Source of the DNA: CAVTHW01 sp963734625
Lineage (GTDB): Bacteria > Acidobacteriota > Terriglobia > Bryobacterales > Bryobacteraceae
Direction of reading: 5' to 3'
DNA: 64,000 bases
NCBI GenBank assembly: GCA_963734625.1
Contig: CAVTHW010000020.1
Location: forward strand, 383,750 to 447,749
In this document: positions 19,035 to 27,514 of the stretch, piece after piece
How the letters are laid out: every line of letters begins with the position of its first letter
How positions within the stretch are numbered: position 1 is the stretch's first letter
Position numbers and translations under genes: made by a program
The notes under the pieces: model-generated
The model's input: only the letters and a program-made list of their open reading frames with translations
Told to the model about the DNA's origin: nothing
The model's database searches: none

Positions 19035-20366
19035 ATGAGCGACTACATGTTCATGTTGGAGAACCACTTAAGCGCGGACCAGAACCGGGCCGTGTCCGTC
19101 GTGCAGGCAGCCGCGGCTCGGGCCAACGTGAATCTGTTCCTGACGGGAGGCGCCGTCCGCGACATGCTGGGCGGGTTTCGTATCAGGGACCTGGATTTCA
19201 CGGTGGAGGGCAACGCCCTAAAGGTAGGCAAGACCGTCGCGGAGCAAGCCCGGGCCAAAGTAGTCGCTACCGACGAACATCGCAGATCGGTGGACCTGCT
19301 TATGCCGGGAGGCGTGACGGCGGAGATCGCCATGGCCCGGCAGGAGCGCTGGCCGAAACCCGGCGGGCAACCGGTCATTAACCACGCCTCGATCCAGGAG
19401 GATCTGCTTTCTCGCGACTTCACGGTAAATGCGATCGCGCTGTCGTTGAACCGGGCTTCCTTGGGGCTGTTGCTGGATCCCAATAACGGACTGGCCGACA
19501 TCGAGCACAAGGAACTGCGCGCGGTTCACAATCGTGTTCTGCTGGACGATCCGGGGCGGCTGCTGAGGCTGTTCCGCTTCCGCGCGAGGCTGGGCTATAC
19601 GATCGAGGCCAGAACTCAATTGCAGTACGAGAACGCGCGTCTGGAAGCGATGGAAAAGCACATCACGGGACGGCGGCTATTCGAGGAGCTACAACTGACC
19701 GCGCGCGAGCCAAATCCCGGCGAAGTGCTGCAGGCGCTAGAGCACGAGAAGTTCCTGGCGCCTTTCGCGCCGTTCCTCACCGGTCCTAAATTGAATCTGG
19801 CCGGTTTCGCTCGTCTGCTGAAGGCCCGGCAATTGGTTCCGTTCGGGGTGGATCGCCAGGCCGACAGCCTGGCGTTGTTCCTTTTTTTGCTTCTGGAGAA
19901 ACTCACGCCGAAGGAGGTAGCGGCGCTGGCAAGGGCCATGGAGATGCGGAAGTCCGAGGTGGATCTGCCGCTGAAGCTCGCCTCCAACGCGAAGAAACTC
20001 GAGAAGGAACTGCGGTCGGCCAAGCTCTCCAAGGCGTCGCAGCTTTACTCGCTCCTGTCGCAAGCGGCGGGAGAGGAAATCATGTTTCTGTACCTGACTT
20101 CGAGCCAGCGCCTGGTGCAGGACAGGATCCGTAACTATTTCCAGAAGTACATCCCCGCGGCGCAGGAGATCACCGATCGGGACATCGCCGCTCTGGGCCA
20201 CGAGCCGGGCTCTCCTAAATTCAAGAAGGCGAAAGAGGACATGATCAAGGCGCGCTTGGACAGCCGTCCGAAGCGGCCGGTGCCGGAAGCGTCCGAGATT
20301 CCAACCGAGCCGGCGCCAGTGCCGCCTGGGTCCAGACCACACGCCAAAGGTGGCTACGGGCGCTAG
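19035..20366 (+). CDS. CCA tRNA nucleotidyltransferase / poly(A) polymerase family
   Basis: 443 residues from ATG 19035 (GAGAGG just upstream; ATG 19023 is the alternative). Nucleotidyltransferase core: LTGGAVRDMLGG (Gly38-Gly39) with RDLDFTVEG carrying Asp52 and Asp54, then RDFTVNAIAL and DDPGRLLRLFRFRARLGY of the RNA-binding head. It would add CCA to tRNA 3' ends or A tails to RNA; class II CCA-adding and PAP enzymes cannot be separated reliably. The last 15 or so residues (PPGSRPHAKGGYGR) are encoded by a 51-bp dispersed repeat that also supplies the stop codon, so the native C-terminus may have been replaced. Confidence 0.85.
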   Translation: MSDYMFMLENHLSADQNRAVSVVQAAAARANVNLFLTGGAVRDMLGGFRIRDLDFTVEGNALKVGKTVAEQARAKVVATDEHRRSVDLLMPGGVTAEIAMARQERWPKPGGQPVINHASIQEDLLSRDFTVNAIALSLNRASLGLLLDPNNGLADIEHKELRAVHNRVLLDDPGRLLRLFRFRARLGYTIEARTQLQYENARLEAMEKHITGRRLFEELQLTAREPNPGEVLQALEHEKFLAPFAPFLTGPKLNLAGFARLLKARQLVPFGVDRQADSLALFLFLLLEKLTPKEVAALARAMEMRKSEVDLPLKLASNAKKLEKELRSAKLSKASQLYSLLSQAAGEEIMFLYLTSSQRLVQDRIRNYFQKYIPAAQEITDRDIAALGHEPGSPKFKKAKEDMIKARLDSRPKRPVPEASEIPTEPAPVPPGSRPHAKGGYGR

Positions 20367-20367
20367 C
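20317..20367. repeat. Dispersed 51-bp repeat, copy 1
   Basis: 51 bases beginning CAGTGCCGCCTGGGTCCAG and ending GGCTACGGGCGCTAGC; the second copy is at 22728-22778 with one difference. It contains a near-palindrome CCTGGGTCCAGR. Here it overlaps the last codons and stop of the nucleotidyltransferase gene. The adjoining 20362-20375 is a perfect palindrome GCTAGCGCGCTAGC, and 20415-20429 forms a small hairpin CCGCCC-TGC-GGGCGG that might help termination. Confidence 0.85.
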
Positions 20368-20524
20368 GCGCTAGCTCAGCCTGAAAAGGAGAGAGGGTGC
20401 TCTCCGTTAGTATTCCGCCCTGCGGGCGGGGATTTTCAAGGCATCAGGGTCTACCGATCCGATGAGGTCGTCGGCCAGGTCATCGCGGGCGAGCCGTCAG
20501 GTAGTCATGGGGCCCGTTTGAGCT

Positions 20525-22387
20525 TCACTTCTTTTTGGTTATCACGCCATCGGGAACGATGCCGGCTGTTGTGTTCGGAAACATCACGTCGGTGAAGAAC
20601 ATGGCGTCCAAGTTGCCCGTCCAGTCCGACAGCCTCTGGGAATAGCCGAAAGGACGTGAGATGATGGGCTTCCTCAACCAGTGGTCGTTCGGCAACCCAC
20701 GAAAGTCGACAAAGGCGTAAGGCCGGCCGGTGGCATGGAAGAGCGTCTCCAGGCTGTCGGCGAGGGGCGGTTCCACCCTGCGCAGCGCCGTCATCATCGG
20801 ATTAGCCACCCAGACGCGATAAGCAGTGAAGCCCACTGTATAAACCGCCTTGCCGAGCTGCTCGTGTACCACCTGGCCCATAGTAACGAAGTGGCTGTAG
20901 CTGAGCTCCGGCGTCAGCCTGGCGATGCTACCGTAGTTCCGCGCCAGGTGCACGCTGGCGGCCCAGACAATGATTTTGCGGCCGGCGTACCACTCGTTCG
21001 CGAGCCACAGCAGGTTCTCCCCCATCTTGCGGTCGCGAAACTCGGGATCGGATGTCACGCGCAGCTCCTCCAGTGCCGAAAGATCCTCTAGTGTCTTGAG
21101 GAAGAAGCGTATTTCGCCGGCATCTTTGACGGAAGCTGCCTTGTTCCGCAGAGCGGCGGTAAGCCTCTCGATGGCCGCGCGGTTTTTCTCTCGATCCTCT
21201 TTCGTCGGCTTGTAGGTGCCCTCGTCGCGAAGTGCGGCACGAAGATCCGCGACGGTTTTGCGGTCGGCGGGCGACGCGAGTCCCGGGTCCAGGCGATCGA
21301 ACAACCCGAAAAGCCGTTTCGGGTAAGATTCCAGGCTGCCTCCGGCGCCCGACCACCAGAACTGCATGTCGAAGCCGGTCTGGCGAAGCGGCCGGCTCGT
21401 CTTCAGCGTCGAGCGGGCGTATTCGAACAGCGGCACAAGCAGGCCGCTGCGGCTCCAGTGGCCGTATATGCCCTGCTGGGCCGCTTCCAGCGCCGGCAGA
21501 TCGGATGCGAGGGTGCGATTCATTTCTTCGCAGTCAAAGAAGCCCGACTCCCAGGCCAGCACGTCGAAACCCATGTGTTCGTGCAGGAAGCGAATCAACC
21601 GCGTCTTGGCATAGAACGTGGCGCCGTCGCCGTGGCTCTGCTCGCCAAGTTGAACCACGCGAGCGTCGCCGATGATTTTCTTCAGCGGCATCAGGTCAGA
21701 GAAATCATCGTCCGCCGGATCGATGGAGCGAATCGGCAACGCGTTCTTCAAGAGCCACTCGACTTTGGGCGCGTCCTCGGCGCGAGGCGCAACATCGCGA
21801 AACGGCGGCCGAACAGTGCCGAGCGCTTCAAAGGACATTTCATCGACGAACGCCTTGCACGACCCAAACAACATGATCCCGAAATTGATTCCTTCGGCCT
21901 CTTCGTCAATATCGCCGGCGATTTGGTAGGTCTTCCACTCGGATGAAATGATTGGGCGGCTGTCCATGTCGTCGAAGAAGCTCATGACCTTGTTGGGAAG
22001 GTCCACGCGAAACCACATCTGGGCCTTACACTCGCCGGCCGCGGGAGCGTCACGGACCACGCGAACCGATGCGCTCAAGCGCGCCTTCCGATTGCGGTAG
22101 GGGGCGGCGCTAAACGATTGCATCAGCTTTCCCATGCCCGTCGGTGCACCGCTGCCCTGATGCTCGATCACTACGCAACGGGAGCCGGGTTTCACGCACT
22201 CGTCTGAGATGCGGGCGACATAGCCCTGTTTGGGGTTCGGAGCGTCCCAACCCGTGGCGAGGCTGCCAATTACGCCTTGTCGGAAGTCCAGGTTCACCGG
22301 CCCTGTCTGCGCGATCAGGAGCAGCGGCGTGACGGCCAACGCAATCAGCAGCCAAACGCATATGGCTGCCAGGCGTTGTCTAACCAC
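20525..22387 (-). CDS. Erythromycin esterase-like exported protein
   Basis: 620 residues from GTG 22387, 6 bases after a strong AAGGAGGTG. A signal peptide (LAAICVWLLIALAVTPLLLIAQ) exports it. Residues 30-190 are a beta-sandwich-like part; the C-terminal 400 residues form the erythromycin esterase domain, with LGEQSHGDGATFYAKTRLIR and FDVLAWESGFFDCEEMN carrying the conserved Glu/His set. Many homologues are general esterases or unknown hydrolases, so macrolide resistance should not be assumed from the name. It stands alone between two repeat-containing gaps. Confidence 0.85.
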   Translation of the reverse strand: MVRQRLAAICVWLLIALAVTPLLLIAQTGPVNLDFRQGVIGSLATGWDAPNPKQGYVARISDECVKPGSRCVVIEHQGSGAPTGMGKLMQSFSAAPYRNRKARLSASVRVVRDAPAAGECKAQMWFRVDLPNKVMSFFDDMDSRPIISSEWKTYQIAGDIDEEAEGINFGIMLFGSCKAFVDEMSFEALGTVRPPFRDVAPRAEDAPKVEWLLKNALPIRSIDPADDDFSDLMPLKKIIGDARVVQLGEQSHGDGATFYAKTRLIRFLHEHMGFDVLAWESGFFDCEEMNRTLASDLPALEAAQQGIYGHWSRSGLLVPLFEYARSTLKTSRPLRQTGFDMQFWWSGAGGSLESYPKRLFGLFDRLDPGLASPADRKTVADLRAALRDEGTYKPTKEDREKNRAAIERLTAALRNKAASVKDAGEIRFFLKTLEDLSALEELRVTSDPEFRDRKMGENLLWLANEWYAGRKIIVWAASVHLARNYGSIARLTPELSYSHFVTMGQVVHEQLGKAVYTVGFTAYRVWVANPMMTALRRVEPPLADSLETLFHATGRPYAFVDFRGLPNDHWLRKPIISRPFGYSQRLSDWTGNLDAMFFTDVMFPNTTAGIVPDGVITKKK

Positions 22388-22727
22388 CTCGGCACCTCCT
22401 TCGGCTGACGTTTACTTTGGGCGACGACGCGGCCGCCTTTACTTGATGTGGATCGCTTCTACTGAAAAAACAACTACGCTTTCGGCTCGGCGGGTCGCCT
22501 ACCCTCTCAGGCGTGTAGTCTAGCACTGTGCACCATCGGCCGGGCACCTGCACTCTTCCGCCGGGAGGTAGCTAACGGGCTCGAAACGGACGAGATGGGT
22601 GACCGCGGCAATCCAACATCACGGAGAGCGCGAGGGTTGACTCCGACCTCCGGGCGTGTGGGCGGCCAACCCGGTCGGCTGGAGTCCCTGTTTGTCACAC
22701 AACTCTGAGATCGGCACCTGCTCAAGC

Positions 22728-22811
22728 CAGTGCCGCCTGGGTCCAGGCCACACGCCAAAGGTGGCTACGGGCGCTAGCCCCGCTCCCTGTCGGTCGCGGT
22801 TCTGTTCTCAG
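22728..22811. repeat. 51-bp repeat copy 2 plus a 32-bp 'ctccctg.cggtcgcggtt' repeat
   Basis: 22728-22778 repeats 20317-20367 with 50 of 51 bases identical. Directly after it, 22780-22811 matches 7383-7414 in 29 of 32 bases (core CGGTCGCGGTTC). Repeats of this second kind are, as I recall, abundant in Solibacter-like genomes. The rest of the gap between 22388 and 22811 contains no gene that I can support. Confidence 0.75.
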
Positions 22812-23543
22812 TTATCCGCTGCCCAGCTTCAGCAGGAAGATCCCACACAGAATCAGCCCGATCCCCAGAAACTTATTGCGCGTGAGCGGTTCGCCGAAAA
22901 AAAGGCGGGACCAAAAAAGCGTCCAGATATAACCCAGGCTGACGACCGGGTACAGAACGCTGAGCTCGCCTCTGCGAACGCCCCAGATGAAGAAGATGGA
23001 CGAGAGAAGATACAGCGCCACGCCCACGGCCAGCCGCCAGTTCAGGGCCACCGTTTTCCATTGCCGGTGCAACCGGCCGGAGCCCAGCTTCAGGTAGACC
23101 GCGCCGAACGAGCCGATAAAGGAAGCGACCAGAACCAGCAGCATGGAGGAAATCGGCGTGGTCAAGTTCTTCCCGCCTTTGCCCAAAACGGCGACGCCCA
23201 CGACGATCACCAAAACCCCCAGAACCTTGGGCAGACTGATCGACTCCCGGAAGAAAACCAGAGAGAGGAACATGACCCAGATGAAGGTCAGCGAGATGAC
23301 CGGGTAAAGGATTGAGAGTTCTCCGTCCCTCAACGCCAGCGTAAGCAGCACCGTGTTGAGCCCATACAGGCAGTAGCCGGCCAGCAGGTGTGCACTGTGG
23401 AGCATCGCCAGGGGGTTGTTGCTCGTCAGCGTGTTGGCCCCGGCCTTGATCAAGACCTGGGCCGCTGCGCCGAAGACGGTGCACAAGAACACCAGGACAG
23501 TTGACTGGCGGCGGGTGAAGTGAAAGGATTTGGGCTCTACCAA
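22812..23543 (-). CDS. DMT-superfamily transporter (EamA-like, 8-9 TM)
   Basis: 243 residues made of two similar halves, each ending in a YPV(I/V)SL-containing segment (ELSILYPVISLTFIWVMF and ELSVLYPVVSLGYIWTLFW), the duplication typical of EamA/drug-metabolite transporters. Start is TTG 23543, overlapping the stop of the isomerase gene (TTGGTAG), so translation is probably coupled. Substrate unknown; some acidobacterial relatives sit beside sugar-phosphate or nucleotide-sugar genes. Confidence 0.85.
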   Translation of the reverse strand: MVEPKSFHFTRRQSTVLVFLCTVFGAAAQVLIKAGANTLTSNNPLAMLHSAHLLAGYCLYGLNTVLLTLALRDGELSILYPVISLTFIWVMFLSLVFFRESISLPKVLGVLVIVVGVAVLGKGGKNLTTPISSMLLVLVASFIGSFGAVYLKLGSGRLHRQWKTVALNWRLAVGVALYLLSSIFFIWGVRRGELSVLYPVVSLGYIWTLFWSRLFFGEPLTRNKFLGIGLILCGIFLLKLGSG

Positions 23544-24399
23544 GTCAGCAGCCCCCGCAGATTCCAGCCGCAGATGATGCTGCCCTGGAGTTTGTCGCCG
23601 CCGGGGCCCGGCCAGTGTGTTTCAAGACTGACGCAACCTCGATAGCCCCCTTCGACGAGCGCCGCGAACTGCCCCTTCCAGTCGAGCGCGCCCGTCGCCT
23701 AGCGGCAACCAGTGCGGCTTGCCGCCCTCCAGGCGGCAGTCCTTGGCATGCACATGCACCACGCTTCCCGCCGGCAGCCGGCGAAAACCATCGGGGAACG
23801 GAACTTCCCCGGCGACGTGGGCGTTAGCCGCGTCCCAGACGACCTTGAGACTGGGTTCTCCGGCCAGCCTCCAGCAGCGCCGCCGTCTCGGCCGCCGTGC
23901 CCGCGTTGCAGGCGTGTTCGTTCTCCAGACCTATGACCACGCCCTCCGCGGCGGCTTCTCTGGCGGTCGCGCGCAATTGTTCCGCTATGCGGCCCAGGCA
24001 TTGCACCGGGTCAATGGTGCGCCAGAAGGAAAAGACGCGGATGACTGGCGCGCCCATCTGGTGGGCAATTTCTATGGCGCGCCGCAGCAGGCGCGGCTGA
24101 TCGGCATAGGTGTGCGCCGAGGCGAATACGTCATGCTCGAAACGTTTGTCGAGCGGCGGCGAATCGGGCAGCACGCATTTCAAAAGCGGCGAGGAAAGAC
24201 CGATCACACTCAGCCCGTGATCGTCCAGAATCGACTTGGCGCGATCCAGTTCGGCTGAGGTCAAATCCATGATGTTCCGTCCCCAGAGCACGCGCAGCTC
24301 GGCGCCGGTCATGCCGATTGCGGACATGGCTCGAGCGGCGGTTTCTAGATCCGGGGAAAATTCGTCGGTTATGGCAGCGATTGGCAACCTGAGGTCCAT
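23537..24399 (-). CDS. Sugar phosphate isomerase/epimerase, TIM barrel (two frameshifts)
   Basis: The N-terminal 170 residues (RLPIAAITDEFSPDLETAAR, GMTGAELRVLWGRNIMDL, VIGLENEHACNAGTAAETA) match the xylose isomerase-like/AP-endonuclease 2 barrel. The frame is lost near 23850 and resumes as SLKVVWDAANAHVAGE and VVHVHAKD, which hold expected metal ligands; another shift near 23705 leads to SLETHWPGPGG and SIICGWNLRGLLTW, stopping at 23537. Both breaks are in GC-rich runs. The likely role is interconversion of a sugar or inositol derivative. It overlaps the downstream transporter start and lies 40 bases from the ferredoxin gene. Confidence 0.8.
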
Positions 24400-24439
24400 T
24401 GGTCAATTATGAACCAAAGGACCTCAGGCTGGTACAAGC

Positions 24440-24694
24440 CTATACGCCGAAGAAAGCGGAGTTCTTTTCCGCGAAACCCGTCTGTTCAGCCGGCAACTCT
24501 TCCTTGATGAAGATGGAGTTGGTCGGACAGACCGGCACGCAGGCGCCGCAGTCGATGCACTCGGTCGGATGAATGTAGAGCTGAGCTGCTTCCGCGAAGC
24601 CGCCTTCGTCGTCTTTGGGATGAATGCAATCCACCGGACAAGCCGCGACGCACTCCATATCCTTCGTGCAGGAATCCACGATTACATAAGCCAT
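24440..24694 (-). CDS. Ferredoxin with two iron-sulfur clusters (7Fe type)
   Basis: 84 residues. First cluster site CTKDMECVAACPVDC has the wider spacing (Cx4CxxxCP) of 3Fe-4S-type sites; the second, CIDCGACVPVCP, is a classical CxxCxxCxxxCP 4Fe-4S site. This resembles FdxA-like 7Fe ferredoxins that shuttle electrons in the cytoplasm. ATG 24694 is preceded by TAGGAGAGAAGT. It is divergent from the glycosyltransferase gene and upstream of the isomerase. Confidence 0.92.
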   Translation of the reverse strand: MAYVIVDSCTKDMECVAACPVDCIHPKDDEGGFAEAAQLYIHPTECIDCGACVPVCPTNSIFIKEELPAEQTGFAEKNSAFFGV

Positions 24695-24792
24695 ACTTCT
24701 CTCCTAGGGGATGATTCAAGTCCATTCTACCAGGGTCGCGCGGTCCCTGCGTGACGCGAAAACCGCGCCGCGTTGTGGAAGAATTAGAGTCT

Positions 24793-25960
24793 GTGAAGCG
24801 GATCGACCTCATCTACTTCGACGCCGGCGGCGGCCATCATGCCGCGGCCAACGCCTTGAAACTGGCGGCTGAAGAGCAGGTTGCGTCCCTGGGATGCGCG
24901 CCTGGTCAACCTCCAGGAGTTGCTCGATCCGCTCGACATTTTCCGGAAGCTGAGCGGCCTCCGGATGCAAGATGTTTACAATCTTCTCCTGAAGAAGGGC
25001 TGGACCCTCGGCTCTCTGCAGCTTTGCCGGCTGATGCAGGCGGCCATCCGCAACCGCCATTCGCAGACGGTGAAGCTGCTGGAAGCCCACTGGAGCGACA
25101 GCGGGCCGGACCTGGCGGTTTCGCTCGTGCCGCACTTCAACGCCGCGCTGTGTGAGAGCCTGCGCGCGGTGCGCCCGGCGGCGCCTTTCGTGACCGTGCT
25201 CACCGACCTCGCCGATTACCCGCCGCATTTCTGGATCGAGCGCCAGGAGCAGTACCTGATATGCGGCTCCGGCCGCGCCGTGACCCAGGCCCGGGAGCTC
25301 GGGCATTCCGAAGACCGCATCTTCCGGACATCCGGCATGATCATCCACCCCCGCTTCTATAAGCCCGTAACGGCGGACCGTGAAGCCGGGCGGAAGCGCC
25401 TGGGCCTGGATCCCAAGCTGGCAACCGGCATCGTGTTGTTCGGCGGCCAGGGCTCCAGGGTGATGTTGGACATCGCGCGCCGGTTGGATGGCTCGGGGCT
25501 GCCGCTGCAACTGATCCTGATCTGCGGGCACAACCAGAAGCTGGCGGGGCAATTGCAGGGCCTCGGCTGCCGCATGCCCATACACGTGGAAGGCTTCACG
25601 ACCGAAGTGCCGTCCTACATGCACCTGGCCGATTTCATGATCGGCAAGCCCGGCCCCGGAAGCATCAGCGAGTCCATGGCGATGAAGCTGCCGGTCATCG
25701 TTTCCTCGAACGCCTGGACGCTCCCCCAGGAACGCTATAACGCCGACTGGGTCGAGGAGAAGCAGGTGGGACTGGTGGTTCCGAATTTCCGGGCGATCGT
25801 TGAGGCCGTCGAGCGGCTCATCGAGCCCGCAGCGCTAGCCCGCTACCGTGCGAACGCCGCGGCAATCCAGAACCGGGCGGTATTCGAGATCCCGGAGATA
25901 CTGGATCGCATCATGGCAGCGGCTGCTCCGGCCAGTTGTGGCGCGGATAGCGGCGGCTGA
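24793..25960 (+). CDS. MGDG synthase/MurG-like glycosyltransferase (one frameshift)
   Basis: The N-terminal IDLIYFDAGGGHHAAANALK is the nucleotide-sugar transferase start of MGDG synthase-like GT28 enzymes. The frame changes near 24885 and continues as WDARLVNLQELLDPLDIFRK through to DLADYPPHFWIE, IVLFGGQGSRVMLDIA, IHVEGFTTEVPSYMHLAD and GKPGPGSISESMAM, the acceptor and UDP-sugar sites. It probably transfers a hexose to a lipid. Start GTG 24793 was chosen because homology begins there; GTG 24751 is an alternative. The last residues and stop (SCGADSGG) lie in a 54-bp copy of the hrpB 3' end, so the native C-terminus may be altered. Confidence 0.83.
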
Positions 25961-25974
25961 GTTCGCGGCGCACC
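25921..25974. repeat. 54-bp copy of the hrpB 3' end
   Basis: 25921-25974 matches 29407-29460 in 52 of 54 bases, same orientation. At 29.4 kb this encodes the last residues of HrpB on the minus strand (RRELSRRYPRHKWPEQP); here the minus strand reads RRELSRRYPRHNWPEQP with no helicase attached. It is a fragmentary duplication that now provides the stop codon of the glycosyltransferase. Confidence 0.85.
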
Positions 25975-25979
25975 AGCGC

Positions 25980-26321
25980 TCACGAGTTGTTAGGATCAGC
26001 CCGGTACTGGCGGGGTGGCATACCGTATGCTCGGCGGAATGCGCGGACGAAGTGGCTAGAGCTTCGAAAACCGACCGTGAATGCGATCTCTTTGACACTG
26101 TGTTTGCTCAAAACCAGGAGTTCCGCCGCGCGCTGCATACGTGCGCGCCGGGCGTAAGCCGCAGGGCTGACTCCCGCTTGCGTTCTGAACATGTGCCACA
26201 AACGAGAAGCGGAGAGGTCCACGCTTCGGGCCAGATCCGCAAGATGCAGGCCGGAGGCAAGGGAACCATCGATAATCTGCATCGCCCGCCGGACAGTGAG
26301 GTCCGTGGGCGAACCGTTCAT
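25980..26321 (-). CDS. AraC-family regulator, DNA-binding domain only
   Basis: 113 residues from ATG 26321 (a TTG at 26345 would overlap the upstream gene's stop). The whole protein is the two-helix-turn-helix AraC domain: HLADLARSVDLSASRLWHMF, GVSPAAYARRARMQRAAELL, SVKEIAFTVGFRSSSHFVRAF and YGMPPRQYR. It has no sensor domain, so its activity may depend on abundance alone or on a partner. It is the last gene behind three exported-protein genes and might regulate them. Confidence 0.88.
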   Translation of the reverse strand: MNGSPTDLTVRRAMQIIDGSLASGLHLADLARSVDLSASRLWHMFRTQAGVSPAAYARRARMQRAAELLVLSKHSVKEIAFTVGFRSSSHFVRAFRRAYGMPPRQYRADPNNS

Positions 26322-26341
26322 CCACGGCTGAGCGACCCGAG

Positions 26342-27499
26342 TCAATCCTCAGTGAACCCTATCTTCGCCCTGTTCTGGATCCACCAGGCTTTCCAAAACG
26401 AGGCGTATTCATCCGCCGTCATCGACGGGTCGTTTCCCAACATGTGCAACTCAGTGGCTGAATTCCACCAGGGCCCAATGGTGGGCGTGCGGTTTGGAGC
26501 GGGCATGTCGCCCTTCGCGTCAGCGAACAACGTGTACTCGCCGAAGAACCGCGCCGCTCTAAGCCTAGCGTTCTTATCCGGGCTGTCCAGCAATTCGACC
26601 ATCGCCGGCAGAACCGCCTTAGTTCCAATCTTAGACAGGGCCGACGCTACCGCCTCGTCGAAACGGATGGAGTTCAGATGCAGAGCCGTGAGCTTTCGCA
26701 ACGGGGTGATCGAGGACTCTCCGTTGGGCTTGTAGCTCATCAGCAGAGCGCCCGTGATCCGAGGGAACGTCGGATCGCTCTGCAACGTGGGGGCTTCTCG
26801 AGCAAGCACTGCGAGCGCGTCGTCAGATCCCAAACCGATTGCGGCGCTCAGCCCCACAACTTCCGCCTCCGCCGACCCGGATGCAATCAACGCATCCACA
26901 ACCGCAAGCGCCTCCTGGCGCTTGGCACTGAACAGACTCGCGCCCAAGATGTGATCAACCATCGTCCGCTTGGAGCTTGGCGTGGACAGGTATGAACTAA
27001 TGAGAGCCGACCAAACAACCCGCGTTGTGGAGTCGGATGATGCCAGGCCGGGAATGGGCGTTGCGGGATCCGGCAACTCGGAGGAATACAGCGGCAGAAA
27101 AGCCTCGTCCTGAATAAAGTCGCCTGATGCCAAAGGAATCACCCTGTAACTACCCCTATTTTCCTTCAAAAACCATAATCCCATCGTTCCTATCAAGTAC
27201 GTGGGGACCAGATCTTTCGGCGCCGGAGCGCTCCTTACCATCATCCCAGAGGGCACAAGATCAGCTGTTATAAGCAGAGGTCCACTCTCGCCCTTTATCG
27301 TCCGGATAATGCGAAGTTGCAGGTGCAGTACCGACTTTGTTTCCGCGCTGCCGCCTTCGAGCGTGGCGAACGCGATCACATCAGCCTGCTGCTGGGCCAC
27401 AGTCACGGACAACGGCACGTTAAAAGCTCCCCACAGCAGACCGCGAAAAGCTGCACAAACCACTATGAGATGAACGAACACTCGTGTCGTTGGTAGCAT
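26342..27499 (-). CDS. Exported protein with HEAT-like repeats, function unknown
   Basis: About 385 residues from ATG 27499, which follows GGAGGGAGCTTG. A signal peptide (VFVHLIVVCAAFRGLLWGAF) precedes a beta-rich N-terminal half (VIAFATLEGG, LQLRIIRTIKGESGPLLI) that recalls domains in other Solibacter-like exported proteins, and a helical second half with HEAT-like repeats (EAVASALSKIGTKAVLPAMV, LLDSPDKNARLRAARFFGEY). It may be a scaffold or binding protein. Third gene of an operon starting at 29295; 15 bases separate it from the gene before. Confidence 0.7.
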   Translation of the reverse strand: MLPTTRVFVHLIVVCAAFRGLLWGAFNVPLSVTVAQQQADVIAFATLEGGSAETKSVLHLQLRIIRTIKGESGPLLITADLVPSGMMVRSAPAPKDLVPTYLIGTMGLWFLKENRGSYRVIPLASGDFIQDEAFLPLYSSELPDPATPIPGLASSDSTTRVVWSALISSYLSTPSSKRTMVDHILGASLFSAKRQEALAVVDALIASGSAEAEVVGLSAAIGLGSDDALAVLAREAPTLQSDPTFPRITGALLMSYKPNGESSITPLRKLTALHLNSIRFDEAVASALSKIGTKAVLPAMVELLDSPDKNARLRAARFFGEYTLFADAKGDMPAPNRTPTIGPWWNSATELHMLGNDPSMTADEYASFWKAWWIQNRAKIGFTED

Positions 27500-27514
27500 C
27501 AAGCTCCCTCCTTC

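Noticed and set aside
20525..22387. A macrolide resistance gene
   Set aside because: Only family-level similarity to erythromycin esterases; exported, with a long extra N-terminal domain, and no resistance context.
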